Source: Pseudomonadota bacterium
GTDB lineage: Bacteria > Desulfobacterota > Desulfovibrionia > Desulfovibrionales > Desulfovibrionaceae
Direction: 5' to 3'
NCBI GenBank assembly: GCA_023399375.1
Contig: JAEWPX010000123.1
Span: 1-54,052, forward strand
DNA length: 54,052 bases
The stretch's first letter is position 1, and every line of letters starts with the position of its first letter. This document shows positions 26,301 to 34,581 of the stretch, piece after piece. The notes under the pieces are model-generated. The model made no database searches. It worked only from the letters and a program-made list of their open reading frames with translations, and was not told the origin of the DNA. The position numbers and the translations under genes are program-made.

Positions 26301-27267
26301 GCAGTTCCTGGGCCGCGTCGTCGAACTGCCGCATCGAGGCCAACTGGGTGGCCACGAACACGGTGTTCTCCACGGACGGGTCCAGGCGGACCAGTTCGCG
26401 TCCGAGATGCAGGGCCTGCTCGTGGTTGCCGGCCTGTTGCGCCAGGACGGCCTGCTGACGCAGGAGGGGGGCGTCTTCCGGATCGAGGTCGCGGGCCTTG
26501 GACAGGTAGGCCCGTGCCGCCTCCACGTCGCCGGCGGCGGCGCTGATCACGGCCAGGGCGCGAAGCGCCTCGAGCTTTTCCTTGTCGTTTCCGGCGGCGG
26601 ACAGGGCATTGCGATAGGCCGCAAGCGCCTTGGCGTTTTCGCCCTGCTTGGAGAGGAACACGCCTTTGGACCGCTCCAGGCCGAAATCGGCCGGCTTGTC
26701 GGACAGCCCGTCAAGCAGCCGCATGGCATCCGGATAACGCCCGAGTTGTCCCAGCAGGTCGGCCGTGGCCATGACCGCGATGCGGTGCTTGACCGGGTTG
26801 TTTTTGGACAAGGCGACGGCCTGCTCCATGGGCGCGAGCGCGGATTGGGGGTCGCCGGCGCGCATGATGCTCAGGCCCGAGGTAAGCAGGGCGTCGGCGT
26901 CGTCCGGCTTGGCGGCCAGGATGCGCCTGGCCTCGGCCCGGGCGTCCTGGTAGCGCCCCATGGCGTAGAGCAGGTTCATGAAATCGGCCCGGGCCTGGAT
27001 GTCGTCGGGCTGGATTTGCAGGTAAAGCGTGAATTCCTTGGCGGCGTCCCCAAGATTGTGTTCCTTGAGGCGGCGGTAGGCCATGTCCAGGTGCGGATAG
27101 CCCTTGAAATGGGAGAGCCGTTTGCCGATCCAGCCCTTGGCCGCGGCGATGGGCGCGGCCTCCTTCGGCGGCGGGGTATCCTGCCCGGCGGCGGTGGCGC
27201 AGCTCGCCGCAAGGCAGAAGAGCACAAACGACAGCGCGGGAAGAAGGCGTTTGCGGGGGCTTGGCAT
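23332..27267 (-). CDS. nfrA: NfrA-like TPR outer-membrane glycan exporter
   Basis: This very large protein (1311 residues) has a signal peptide (MPSPRKRLLPALSFVLFCLA) and then about 1000 residues of TPR-like helical repeats (YQDARAEARRILAAKPDDAD, GRYQDALDDFNRSLTLHPD). The C-terminal region of about 250 residues is beta-rich and ends in Phe (ENVINALFLTTIIKF), as in outer-membrane barrels and in the NfrA C-terminal domain. In E. coli NfrA is the phage N4 outer-membrane receptor and works with NfrB in export of a polysaccharide. ATG at 27267 with GGAAAG upstream is preferred to a GTG at 27288. It lies between nfrB (175-base gap) and the DUF4434 gene. Confidence 0.85.
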   Translation of the reverse strand: MPSPRKRLLPALSFVLFCLAASCATAAGQDTPPPKEAAPIAAAKGWIGKRLSHFKGYPHLDMAYRRLKEHNLGDAAKEFTLYLQIQPDDIQARADFMNLLYAMGRYQDARAEARRILAAKPDDADALLTSGLSIMRAGDPQSALAPMEQAVALSKNNPVKHRIAVMATADLLGQLGRYPDAMRLLDGLSDKPADFGLERSKGVFLSKQGENAKALAAYRNALSAAGNDKEKLEALRALAVISAAAGDVEAARAYLSKARDLDPEDAPLLRQQAVLAQQAGNHEQALHLGRELVRLDPSVENTVFVATQLASMRQFDDAAQELRPLLKRTLRPKQAYRVNMSLGVYALEAGKPEEAAAFLRDAVAIRREPLALVRLSRVEQQLGHIPEAAKALREAVALGASPDAMLELATLLSKLDQNLAALDYLDKALETSQTPEARARTLAMKAALLSEKGDNAGARQTLEEAVKTPGGDKPRLLSELGETNLRLGDNAAAVTAFGQAVDAGAGAEMQSALAEALVRDGKPEHALGVYRKLAETAQTPERRNAARLATANLLVRLGQHAEAAEIFLSLAKSGQPGMLLKAGQSFLAARQDGKAIAAFEASASQAGSQSAKAEALIALGNVYAGRREAKKAYATFTQASRLAADLPKDKQADLALGRGTAAMLAGEPAKAVEPFTQALRLVDDGSRKARALMSLGQAYGTLGDAKNAAEAWKRAAAMPGALRTDVASAEENLGYILSTAGDLAGAEKAFLSALTASGPNWRLLAALGQVAFKAGRYQDALDDFNRSLTLHPDVTTRIALGRSYEKLGKPGLALYAFAKAAPEVDALPPAQRREFYLARGFLYAEEFRYDAAVAAFKTAQALGYDPETATRLGRLERLSGHAKEAWATLQAINPSRLPDDLRLLRLSEMASLAEAGKNYDKARELLEACMAIKPDPDTAFRLGNVLRDSGHGKEAVAAYRKAVDLDDADRYLTALGYALNDAKQYAEAAPIFEKVLARDPDYLSLWEDLGYDAMHMCDNAKSVASFKRAIDNAPLRPVDTPADKEKVEKDVYRMRKEVTKLETHFTTTAYMSYIAGDAGPMPGTGGESTNTIRSGAGVEFAWIPPVVGFRDDRILQAISRFSANLNKDSLEFDDKSWQGAVGLRYKPFKTQNLNLGFERLFKIGQSAEENWLLRAMYSLTDGYDVKPKEKHWNYSFLYGEYDYYMQNDRRSMFYVEGRQGITFNVNDRFLITPHVVADARLWTPDINESSYVEGGPGLSVKFLFNRAPYEVDRSSLEFLLQYKYGTLFNKTQVTDRENVINALFLTTIIKF

Positions 27268-27321
27268 GGTGCTTTCCGCGTGAGTCACAATGTTGTGGGC
27301 GTTTGGGCGCCGTAAGCGAAG

Positions 27322-27337
27322 AGCAAGAATCAGGCCC
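27322..27337 (-). promoter_or_regulatory. Weak sigma-54-like site upstream of nfrA
   Basis: In the gap between nfrB and nfrA the minus strand reads GGGCCTG-ATTC-TTGCT, with GG and GC ten bases apart and TTGC intact, close to the TGGCACR-N4-TTGCW consensus. It lies about 55 bases before the nfrA ATG. The gap is unusually long for this operon, so an internal promoter is plausible, but this is a single imperfect match. Confidence 0.25.
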
Positions 27338-27442
27338 GAATCCTATTCTTCGTATGTAGCTGCAATGGATGGTATTGATTCGCGGAGGTGACGTCTTCTC
27401 AGCCTGCGGGATGTCTCTGTATCAATCCGGTTTCCGGCAGTT

Positions 27443-29740
27443 TCACTTTGTCAAAATTTCGGGCGCGTCCGGAGCCTCTGCCATTTTCCGCCTGGCCTCC
27501 TCGATCATTTCCGGCGTGGCGTAGCCGAGCAGACACAACACCTCGCCAAGCGGCGGACAGGTCGTTTCCTGGAGGGTCAGGGCCTGATGCAATTGCTCGG
27601 GCGTGACATAGCCGTTGCCGACCAGGAAGTCGCCGAACCGGAGCGCGCCGGTATGTTGGGCGCCGTAGCGCGCCTCGGCTTCCTGGAGGCGCCGGTAGGG
27701 CAGCATGTTCTCCCGTACCAGGATGTCCCCGAGTTTGGTGTAGCACTGGCGGCGTTTGCGGGCGGCCTCCTCGAACTGCTCTTCGGTGACGAGTCCCTGC
27801 TGCCTGAGGATCTCGGACGCGGAGCGGGACCGCGCCTCCGCGGAGGGGGCGAGCCGTTCGAAACCGCGCCGGATGGCGAATGCCAGATCGCTTTGGGTGG
27901 CCAGGTAGAGCTTGATGGAATGGCCGGCGGCCTGCTCCATGGCCGCGAGCGCCTGGGCCGAGGGCGGGGTTTCCACGGCCACGGCCAACTCGCCGTTGGG
28001 CTCGATTTCCAGGGGAAAGGCGTCATTGGCCACGGCCACTTCGCGCGGCAGGGCGGCGATGGCGTCCAACGGCACCCGGTAGGGATCGATCTCCCGCGTT
28101 TCCAGGCGGAATTGCAGCCCCAGGACCTGGGTCAGCTTGTCCTGGCTGGTCAGGCCCATGTCCAGGAGCACCTGCCCCAGCGGCTTGCCGTCCTTTTTCT
28201 GGCGTTCCAGGGCGGCGTCGAGCTGGGCGATGGTGATGAAGCGCTTGTCCAGCAGCAGATCGCCCAGGCGGCGGCGGTAGGCGACGAGTTCCGCTTCCGA
28301 GGGGTAGACGTGTTCGGTCTTGTCCCAGGCGATGCTTTTTCCGGTCAGCAGGTATTTGGCGTACAGCTTCAACGCCCGCATGGTGGCCACGAAGTTGATG
28401 GTGTTGCCCCAGACGAGCCGGGGCGCGGAGAGCAACGCCTGGAAGAATCCGTAGATGCGCCAGACGTAGATCGTGCGCAGAAACATGCGCCAGAAAAAGA
28501 AGAACAGGTTCACCAGCAGGAGATACCAGGGCCATGTGCCGCCTTCCACGATGGGGGGGTAGTGGTAGGCGTCCGGAAAGACGAATTGATAGGCCCAGAG
28601 CGCCCCGACAACCGGGACGATGCAATTTGCAAGCATGCTGACCTGGTTGGTCAGCAACGATTTGCGGTCGCGGTAGAGCATGTAGCGCATCCAGAAGCTG
28701 CCCTGCCAACCGAGGCTGGCCCAGCCCTGCAAGGCGATGCCCATGATCCAGCGGGATTTCTGGCGCACCGCCGCCCGGAAGGTGCGGGGAAAAAATTCCC
28801 GGATGACGATGTATTCCAACTCGTCGACGGACCGGGGCTTGCCCGTGAGCCAGCATCTGCGGCTGACCCGGCGGTGCAGGACCTGACGCACGAACACCTG
28901 GCGCAGGCCGAATTTGTGCATGCGCAGTCCGAAATCGTAGTCCTCGGTCAGGGAGCCGACGTTGAAAAGCTGGTTGTGGTTTTCGGCGGCGAGCAACTCC
29001 AGGGCTCGGCGGCTGTAGCCGCTGCCGACCCCGGCCGAGGGCACGCTGCGGCTGAGGATCTCCCGCACCAGCATGTCCCGGGCATGGTTCTCGGCGAATT
29101 CGTCGGCATAGTGGCCGGCCGTGAAATTCCACCACTGCGGGATCAACGGAAATACCGGCAGCTGAATCATGTCCATGCGGGGAATGAGGTAGTTGAACAA
29201 CTTGAGGTAGAGAGGATGGACCAGATCCTCGGAGTCGTTCATCACGAAGATTTCGAAGCTGATCCCGTTTTCCTTCTCGAAATGCTTGATGCCGGCGTAG
29301 ACCCAATTGAGGCAGTCGGCCTTGTTGGTGGGACCGTCCTTGGGGCAGACCACCCGGTTGACGTTGCCGTAGACCTCGCGGGCCAGATCCACTTCGCGTT
29401 GGGTCTTGGCGTCGTTGGGGTAGGTGCCGACGAAGATCTGGTAGTTGGTATAGGTGACGGTGCGGATGGTGTTGTTGAGCATCCTCCGGATGACGGCCGA
29501 TTCGTCCCAGCAGGGGATCATGATGGCCACGGGTTTTTCCGGCGGCGTCAGCAGCTGGGCCTCGGTCAGGGGCGGGAACCTGCGGCGGATGTGCAGGTGC
29601 AAATAGATCTGGCGCAGGATGTAGACGATGTCGATGAAAAGCTCGTCGATGCCGCTCAACAGGAAGATCACGCCCAGGCCGATCAGCAGCAGCTGCAGAC
29701 ACAGCAGCACATAGGGCATGGCCAGTTCGAAGTGGGTCAT
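27443..29740 (-). CDS. nfrB: NfrB-like inner-membrane glycosyltransferase with c-di-GMP-binding MshEN segments
   Basis: This is a 765-residue processive GT2-type synthase. It has an N-terminal membrane segment (VLLCLQLLLIGLGVIFLLSG), nucleotide-sugar site IMIPCWDE at 73-80, DSED at 169-172, acidic TEDYD at 265-269 and QKSRW at 327-331 (the QxxRW motif). Further membrane segments follow near 335-450. The C-terminal third carries MshEN-type segments (RLGDLLLDKRFITIAQLDAA, KPLGQVLLDMGLTSQDKLTQ), a known c-di-GMP-binding fold. In E. coli NfrB polymerises and exports a sugar polymer in response to c-di-GMP. Start and wecB stop overlap as ATGA, so translation is coupled to the epimerase. Confidence 0.9.
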   Translation of the reverse strand: MTHFELAMPYVLLCLQLLLIGLGVIFLLSGIDELFIDIVYILRQIYLHLHIRRRFPPLTEAQLLTPPEKPVAIMIPCWDESAVIRRMLNNTIRTVTYTNYQIFVGTYPNDAKTQREVDLAREVYGNVNRVVCPKDGPTNKADCLNWVYAGIKHFEKENGISFEIFVMNDSEDLVHPLYLKLFNYLIPRMDMIQLPVFPLIPQWWNFTAGHYADEFAENHARDMLVREILSRSVPSAGVGSGYSRRALELLAAENHNQLFNVGSLTEDYDFGLRMHKFGLRQVFVRQVLHRRVSRRCWLTGKPRSVDELEYIVIREFFPRTFRAAVRQKSRWIMGIALQGWASLGWQGSFWMRYMLYRDRKSLLTNQVSMLANCIVPVVGALWAYQFVFPDAYHYPPIVEGGTWPWYLLLVNLFFFFWRMFLRTIYVWRIYGFFQALLSAPRLVWGNTINFVATMRALKLYAKYLLTGKSIAWDKTEHVYPSEAELVAYRRRLGDLLLDKRFITIAQLDAALERQKKDGKPLGQVLLDMGLTSQDKLTQVLGLQFRLETREIDPYRVPLDAIAALPREVAVANDAFPLEIEPNGELAVAVETPPSAQALAAMEQAAGHSIKLYLATQSDLAFAIRRGFERLAPSAEARSRSASEILRQQGLVTEEQFEEAARKRRQCYTKLGDILVRENMLPYRRLQEAEARYGAQHTGALRFGDFLVGNGYVTPEQLHQALTLQETTCPPLGEVLCLLGYATPEMIEEARRKMAEAPDAPEILTK

Positions 29741-30921
29741 GAGGTGGCGATGTCCTGGTTATGAAACTGCCGATCCTCGGGCAGCAGTGGAAGCTCGCCG
29801 GCGGCGAAGCGGGAAAGCGCCGTGACGATGCGCGCGGCGGCTTGGCCGTCGCCGTAGGGATTGGGGCCGCGCCGCATGGCTTGGCGGGCCGCCTCGTCGG
29901 TCAATAGCCGCGACGCCTCGGTCACGATGGCGGCCCGGTCCGTGCCGACCAGCTTGGACAGGCCCAGGCGCGAGGCCTCGGGCCGTTCGGTGACGCTTCG
30001 CAATACCAGGACCGGCGTGCGAAAAGTGGGCGCTTCCTCCTGCACGCCGCCGGAATCGGTCAGGATCAGCGTGGCGTCGCGCATGAGCGGCACGAAGGCG
30101 AGATAGTCCAGGGGATCGGTCAGATGCACGTTGGCAATGCCGCGCAGGATGGAAAAGGCCGCCTCGCGGACATGGGGATTGCGGTGCACCGGATAGAGGA
30201 AGGCCACGTCCGGGAAGGCCCGGGCCAGATCGGCCACGGCCCCGCAGATGTCGGCCAGCGCCTGGCCCCAGCTCTCGCGGCGGTGGGAGGTGACCAGCAC
30301 GAAGCGGGAGGCGTCGGGGGCCAGCGCGGTGAGGAGCGGCGAGGGGCCGGGCCCGAGTTTTTCAGAAAGTCCGAGCAGGGCGTCGACCACGGTGTTGCCC
30401 GTGACCACGATGCGGCCGGGATCATGGCCCTCGCGCAGCAACTCGTTTTTGGCCACGGGGGTCGGCGCGAAATGCAGGCTGGCGAGCACGCTGGTCAGGC
30501 GTCTGTTGGCCTCCTCCGGGAACGGGTTGGCCATGTCGTGGCTGCGTAGGCCCGCTTCCACGTGCCCGACCCGGATGCCCAGGTAAAATGCGGCCAGGGA
30601 GGCGGCGAAAACCGTGGTGGTGTCGCCCTGCACCAGGAGCATGTCCGGCTTGAGCGCGCAGAGGCATTCCGTCATGCCGCCGATGGCCCCCCGGGTCAGC
30701 CCGGCCAGGGTCTGGTCCGGGGTCATCAGGCGCAGGTCCGCGTCCGGGGTGATGGCGAATAGCGACAGGACCTGTTCCAGCATCTCGCGGTGCTGTCCCG
30801 TGGAGAGAATGCTTTGTCGGACGGCGTCGGGCCGGGCGGCCAGTGCCTGGATCACGGGAGCCATCTTGATGGCTTCGGGCCTGGTGCCGACGACGACGGC
30901 GACATGGAATGGCTGGGGCAT
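29737..30921 (-). CDS. wecB: UDP-GlcNAc 2-epimerase (non-hydrolysing)
   Basis: WecB converts UDP-N-acetylglucosamine to UDP-N-acetylmannosamine in the cytosol. VVVGTRPEAIKMAPVI at the start, LVQGDTTTVFAASLAAFYLG, GHVEAGLRSHD, PFPEEANRRL, VLVTSHRRESWG and LTDSGGVQEEAP are the full family pattern, including the catalytic acidic residues and the substrate His. I chose ATG at 30921 (394 residues) with AGGGA just upstream; the in-frame extension to 31035 runs over an inverted repeat. It is the first gene of the operon with nfrB and nfrA, overlapping nfrB by 4 bases. In E. coli the same enzyme (NfrC) is needed for N4 infection but lies elsewhere in the genome. Confidence 0.93.
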   Translation of the reverse strand: MPQPFHVAVVVGTRPEAIKMAPVIQALAARPDAVRQSILSTGQHREMLEQVLSLFAITPDADLRLMTPDQTLAGLTRGAIGGMTECLCALKPDMLLVQGDTTTVFAASLAAFYLGIRVGHVEAGLRSHDMANPFPEEANRRLTSVLASLHFAPTPVAKNELLREGHDPGRIVVTGNTVVDALLGLSEKLGPGPSPLLTALAPDASRFVLVTSHRRESWGQALADICGAVADLARAFPDVAFLYPVHRNPHVREAAFSILRGIANVHLTDPLDYLAFVPLMRDATLILTDSGGVQEEAPTFRTPVLVLRSVTERPEASRLGLSKLVGTDRAAIVTEASRLLTDEAARQAMRRGPNPYGDGQAAARIVTALSRFAAGELPLLPEDRQFHNQDIATS

Positions 30922-30980
30922 GTTCCCTTGGGCCTTGGTCGAGAGTTGGGCTTGGGCCCCGGTCGTCCGGAGCCGGTCAT

Positions 30981-31016
30981 CCGTTGCCGTCGTGCCGCCT
31001 GACCGACGGGCAACGG
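30981..31016 (-). promoter_or_regulatory. Long stem-loop in the leader of the wecB-nfrBA operon
   Basis: CCGTTGCCGTCG (30981-30992) pairs with CGACGGGCAACGG (31004-31016), a 12-base-pair stem with one bulged G and an 11-base loop. It lies 60 to 95 bases upstream of the wecB ATG in the presumed untranslated leader. There is no T tract. It could be an RNA regulatory structure or a protein-binding inverted repeat. Confidence 0.4.
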
Positions 31017-31198
31017 GCATGGGCTTGGACTCCAAGTTACGCCGTTATCGCCTGAATACGCAAGCCGCGAGCGGGAGTTCTGTCGGAATGTCCTCTTTCG
31101 AGCTCTTGACGCAGCTGGTGACAGATCTGCCGAAACCGTCGCCATTTTGGGCGGCAGAAGGTCGAACAGGGAAGCATGAACGCCACACCCTTCAGGCT

Positions 31199-34100
31199 TC
31201 AACCAATTTGGGCAGGGCCGCCTGGAACGACCCTCGCAATGACCTTCTTGAGCGTCTCCATTTCAATTGGCTTTGCGAGGTAGTCGCTCATCCCTGCTGC
31301 CAGGAACTTGTCACTATCACCAGACATGGCGTGGGCGGTAAGGGCGACGATGGGGATACCGGCCTTGTCCATTCCTCCTTCCCCGGCTCGGATGCGGTGT
31401 GTGGCCTCTAGGCCGTCCATGACCGGCATCTGGATGTCCATGAAAATGAGGTCGAAAGTGTCGGTTTGGAGGATATCCAGCGCTTGTCGCCCATTCTCGG
31501 CGATTCGGGTGCGGTGGCCAGTCTTTTTGAGGAGATGGGATAGCGCAATCGCGTTAACCTTGTCGTCTTCTACAACGAGCACCGTGAGTTCATGGACTGG
31601 ATCCGTCAGGGGGACCGGTTCGATATCGGCTTGTCCCGGAGTCGTAACGGCCTTTCCGAACACGATGCAGAAATGCACCGTAGTGCCGACGCCCTTCGCG
31701 CTGTCGATGGAGATTCCTCCCCCCATGAGCTCCACCAGGTTTTTGCAGATAGACAAGCCGAGACCCGCTCCCTGGTAATTCCGAGTGAAGCTGTCGTCGG
31801 CCTGCGTGAAGGGCTCAAACAGGTGGGGGAGTATCGCATCATCGATGCCGACTCCAGTGTCGGCCACGGAGAAGAGGACCCGAACCTTGTCCGGGGCAGG
31901 AGGCGGCAAGAGGTAAGCCTCCATGCTTACCTCCCCTGCCTGGGTGAACTTGATGGCATTGCCGATCAGGTTGTTGAGCACCTGCTGCAGCCGGGAACTG
32001 TCTCCCACCACCTGGTCCGGAATCCTCTCATCCGCATAAAGGGTCAAACGGATGCCTTTCTGGCGTGCCGGCATGTCGAAAAGCTGCTCGACAGCCCGAA
32101 ACGCTTCCATAAACACGAATGGCGTGGCCCTGATCCGAAGCCGCCCGGCCTCGATCCGGGAGAGATCAAGGATGTCGGCGACCAATCCGGTAAGGCGCCG
32201 GCAGGATTGGAGCGCCATCTCGACATACGCAACCTGTTCCTGGTCAAGCGTGGTCGTTTTCAGCAATTGGACCATACCCACGATCCCGTTGATGGGTGTG
32301 CGAATCTCGTGGCTCATGTTGGCCAGGAACCGGCTTTTGGTCTGGGTTGCCTCTTCGGCTTTCTCCTTGGCTTCCCGCAATTCCCTTTCGATTTTTTTGC
32401 GGTCGGTGATCTCCCAGGAGATCGTCCCAACGCCCATGAGTCCGCCGTCCTCGCCGTATACTGGAAACTTTTTGGTCAAATAGGTGCGCACCTCCCCATC
32501 TGGTCCCAGCGTCTCCTCCTCGGCAGTGACGGACTGGCCCGGCAGCAGGGGCAAGGCGCGCCGGTCGTTGGCAATATACGCTTCGATCTGCTCCGGGGTG
32601 GACTTGCCCGCGAAGAGTTCCCTGTCACTCAGGCCCAAGACGTCCTGCGGCAAATGTCCGGTCAATTGCGTGTATGCCCTGTTGACTATGACGTAACGCA
32701 GGGTCGTATCCTTGAAGACCATAATGTGCTCTGCGTTTTCCAGAAGTGCGTAGAAGTTACGCAGGGATTGCTCCTTGCGCTTTCGCTCCTCGATGTCGCG
32801 CACTACTGCCAGGACAAAAGACTGCCCTTGGAACTTTGTCCCACTGACACTTATCTCCACGGGAAATGTTGTACCATTCTTGCGTCGGTGCTCCGACTCG
32901 AAGATAGTCATTATTTTGTCTATACTCTTAAAGTTGTTGCGAATTTCTTTATCAGTCAGCCTGGCTTCGTAGTCCCGCGTCGCCATTCCGACCAACTCTT
33001 GCGGCGTATAACCGAGCATATCCGCGAACCTGCGGTTAGCCTCCACCACCCGATGTTCCTGATCGATGACGACGATGCCGTCGCCGCTATTCTCCATCAG
33101 GGCCTTGCGGCGAAGGATTTCCATTTCCAAATTGCGCTGCACCTCGGTGCGCTCGATCATATCCTGTTGCAGGTATGCGGCCATTTTATTGAGGGTGGCT
33201 CCCAGTTCGCCGAAGGTGCCCTGAGGATTGTCAAGCCCTGTCCTGGCGGACAAATCACCGCTCTCCAGACGGCGAACCATGGCCGTCAACGCGTCCACCC
33301 GCTCGTAAATACCGTACTGGCACACCAGCCAAGCCGCGCTTCCAGCCAACAGCAAAGAAAGAAGGAGCCACCCGACCTGTCGTTGAATAGCCGCGTTGGC
33401 GTTGTCCAGAACCACGATTTTGGGGATGGCTACAAATATATTCAGGTAGGGGGCTCCCCCCGGGGGCAGCGCCAGACGGCGTATCGCGTAGATGCGTTCC
33501 GAGCCGTCGGCGCCGTGCTCCGTGAAGACGCCTTCTGATCCCACGGATTGAATCGCACGCCAAACAGCAGGGACGCTGTATTGCCCAATAGGGTCAGAAT
33601 CCTTGGCGGGAAATCTGAAGAGCCGACGGCCATTGGCATCGACAAGTTCCACGAAGGAGTCTTGGGGCAAGCGTGCCCGTTCAAAAAGCGACTTGATGTC
33701 TTGCAACCGCAATGTTGCGATCAGCGCTCCCTGGCACCCGCCCCCGCCATCCCGCACCGGCAGCGCAAAGGGGAGAATCTCCACGCCGCTCACCTTGCCC
33801 ACGGAAAACTCGCCGACGGAAAATGCACCGGTGGACAAGGCCTCCTTGACCTCCTTCCGGTCCATGAGGTTCTGCTTCGTGAATGGGAGGGCCGAGGCCA
33901 CAGCGCTCCCTTGGGAGTCTGCAAGGACAAAGTTCACATAACTTGGATTGACCGCAAGATAGCTTCGAAATAAATCATCGCAGGCCACGGGGGTCATGGT
34001 TCGCACAGGCATGGTTTCCGCTAGGTTGTTAAGCACTTCTTTTATGCGATGGGTTTCTTCCTCCTGCTGTTCTGCGTAATATGAAACCAAGCGAAGGCTG

Positions 34101-34237
34101 GTCAGTTCTATATCTCTTATTTCATGATTCCAACGCTCCAGAATTGAACTGGCCATGGCCGCCACAACAGGCATCAAACCGGCCAGGATCACCAGGATAA
34201 GGTTGAATCTCACGGAGTCCGGCATTATGATTTTCAT
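31199..34237 (-). CDS. Membrane hybrid histidine kinase (Cache-HAMP-PAS-PAS-HK-receiver)
   Basis: This is a 1012-residue sensor kinase. Two membrane segments (LILVILAGLMPVVAAM near 13-28 and LLLSLLLAGSAAWLVC near 290) flank a periplasmic Cache-type sensor. A HAMP segment follows, then two PAS domains (DGIVVIDQEHRVVEANRRFA and a second from about residue 500). The histidine kinase has SHEIRTPINGIVGM with His643, the N box NNLIGNAIKF and GAGLGLSICKNLV. A C-terminal receiver carries FMDIQMPVMDG and the Lys in YLAKPIE. No output gene is adjacent. It lies upstream of the wecB operon in the same direction, 277 bases from it, but there is no direct evidence of a link. Confidence 0.92.
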   Translation of the reverse strand: MKIIMPDSVRFNLILVILAGLMPVVAAMASSILERWNHEIRDIELTSLRLVSYYAEQQEEETHRIKEVLNNLAETMPVRTMTPVACDDLFRSYLAVNPSYVNFVLADSQGSAVASALPFTKQNLMDRKEVKEALSTGAFSVGEFSVGKVSGVEILPFALPVRDGGGGCQGALIATLRLQDIKSLFERARLPQDSFVELVDANGRRLFRFPAKDSDPIGQYSVPAVWRAIQSVGSEGVFTEHGADGSERIYAIRRLALPPGGAPYLNIFVAIPKIVVLDNANAAIQRQVGWLLLSLLLAGSAAWLVCQYGIYERVDALTAMVRRLESGDLSARTGLDNPQGTFGELGATLNKMAAYLQQDMIERTEVQRNLEMEILRRKALMENSGDGIVVIDQEHRVVEANRRFADMLGYTPQELVGMATRDYEARLTDKEIRNNFKSIDKIMTIFESEHRRKNGTTFPVEISVSGTKFQGQSFVLAVVRDIEERKRKEQSLRNFYALLENAEHIMVFKDTTLRYVIVNRAYTQLTGHLPQDVLGLSDRELFAGKSTPEQIEAYIANDRRALPLLPGQSVTAEEETLGPDGEVRTYLTKKFPVYGEDGGLMGVGTISWEITDRKKIERELREAKEKAEEATQTKSRFLANMSHEIRTPINGIVGMVQLLKTTTLDQEQVAYVEMALQSCRRLTGLVADILDLSRIEAGRLRIRATPFVFMEAFRAVEQLFDMPARQKGIRLTLYADERIPDQVVGDSSRLQQVLNNLIGNAIKFTQAGEVSMEAYLLPPPAPDKVRVLFSVADTGVGIDDAILPHLFEPFTQADDSFTRNYQGAGLGLSICKNLVELMGGGISIDSAKGVGTTVHFCIVFGKAVTTPGQADIEPVPLTDPVHELTVLVVEDDKVNAIALSHLLKKTGHRTRIAENGRQALDILQTDTFDLIFMDIQMPVMDGLEATHRIRAGEGGMDKAGIPIVALTAHAMSGDSDKFLAAGMSDYLAKPIEMETLKKVIARVVPGGPAQIG

Positions 34238-34581
34238 GGCCCAGACCGTTTCATGTTTTTGACCTTAAAAAGGAGGCAAGGGGATGCTCTTACAAAACAA
34301 CGTTACCCATTTGGAGGCACGACCGTCAACATGATACCATTGCTTTCTGTTATCGTCGGCAACCGGGATGCAGTCGAGGTCATGGGAGACGCGTCGTTGC
34401 GCCTGAGTGCCCATGAGCTTTTGGCCAGCCTCAAGTGAGGTAGTCTGGGTATTGGACCGTTTGGCGGTGTTGTTAAGCTCTCGTCCGGTTGGTTTCATGC
34501 CGCCTTTGGGGGCTTCGTGCCGGTGAAAACAGGCTTTGGGCCGGGCCGTGTATCTGCGGCCCGCGGCTTCCTTTCATCATG
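34238..34581. other. Intergenic stretch with no recognisable gene
   Basis: No frame with a family signature is seen on either strand between the kinase start and the tonB remnant. Codon-like structure is weak and the base composition is more mixed than in flanking genes. It may be further decayed insertion-sequence material. Confidence 0.4.

Noticed and set aside
27587..29764. Open frame of 725 codons on the plus strand opposite nfrB
   Set aside because: No recognisable domain. The opposite strand encodes a complete GT2 synthase with all its motifs.
34253..34438. Small plus-strand frame of 61 codons after the hybrid kinase
   Set aside because: No homology recognised and no ribosome site; the area borders insertion-sequence debris, so I do not call it a gene.
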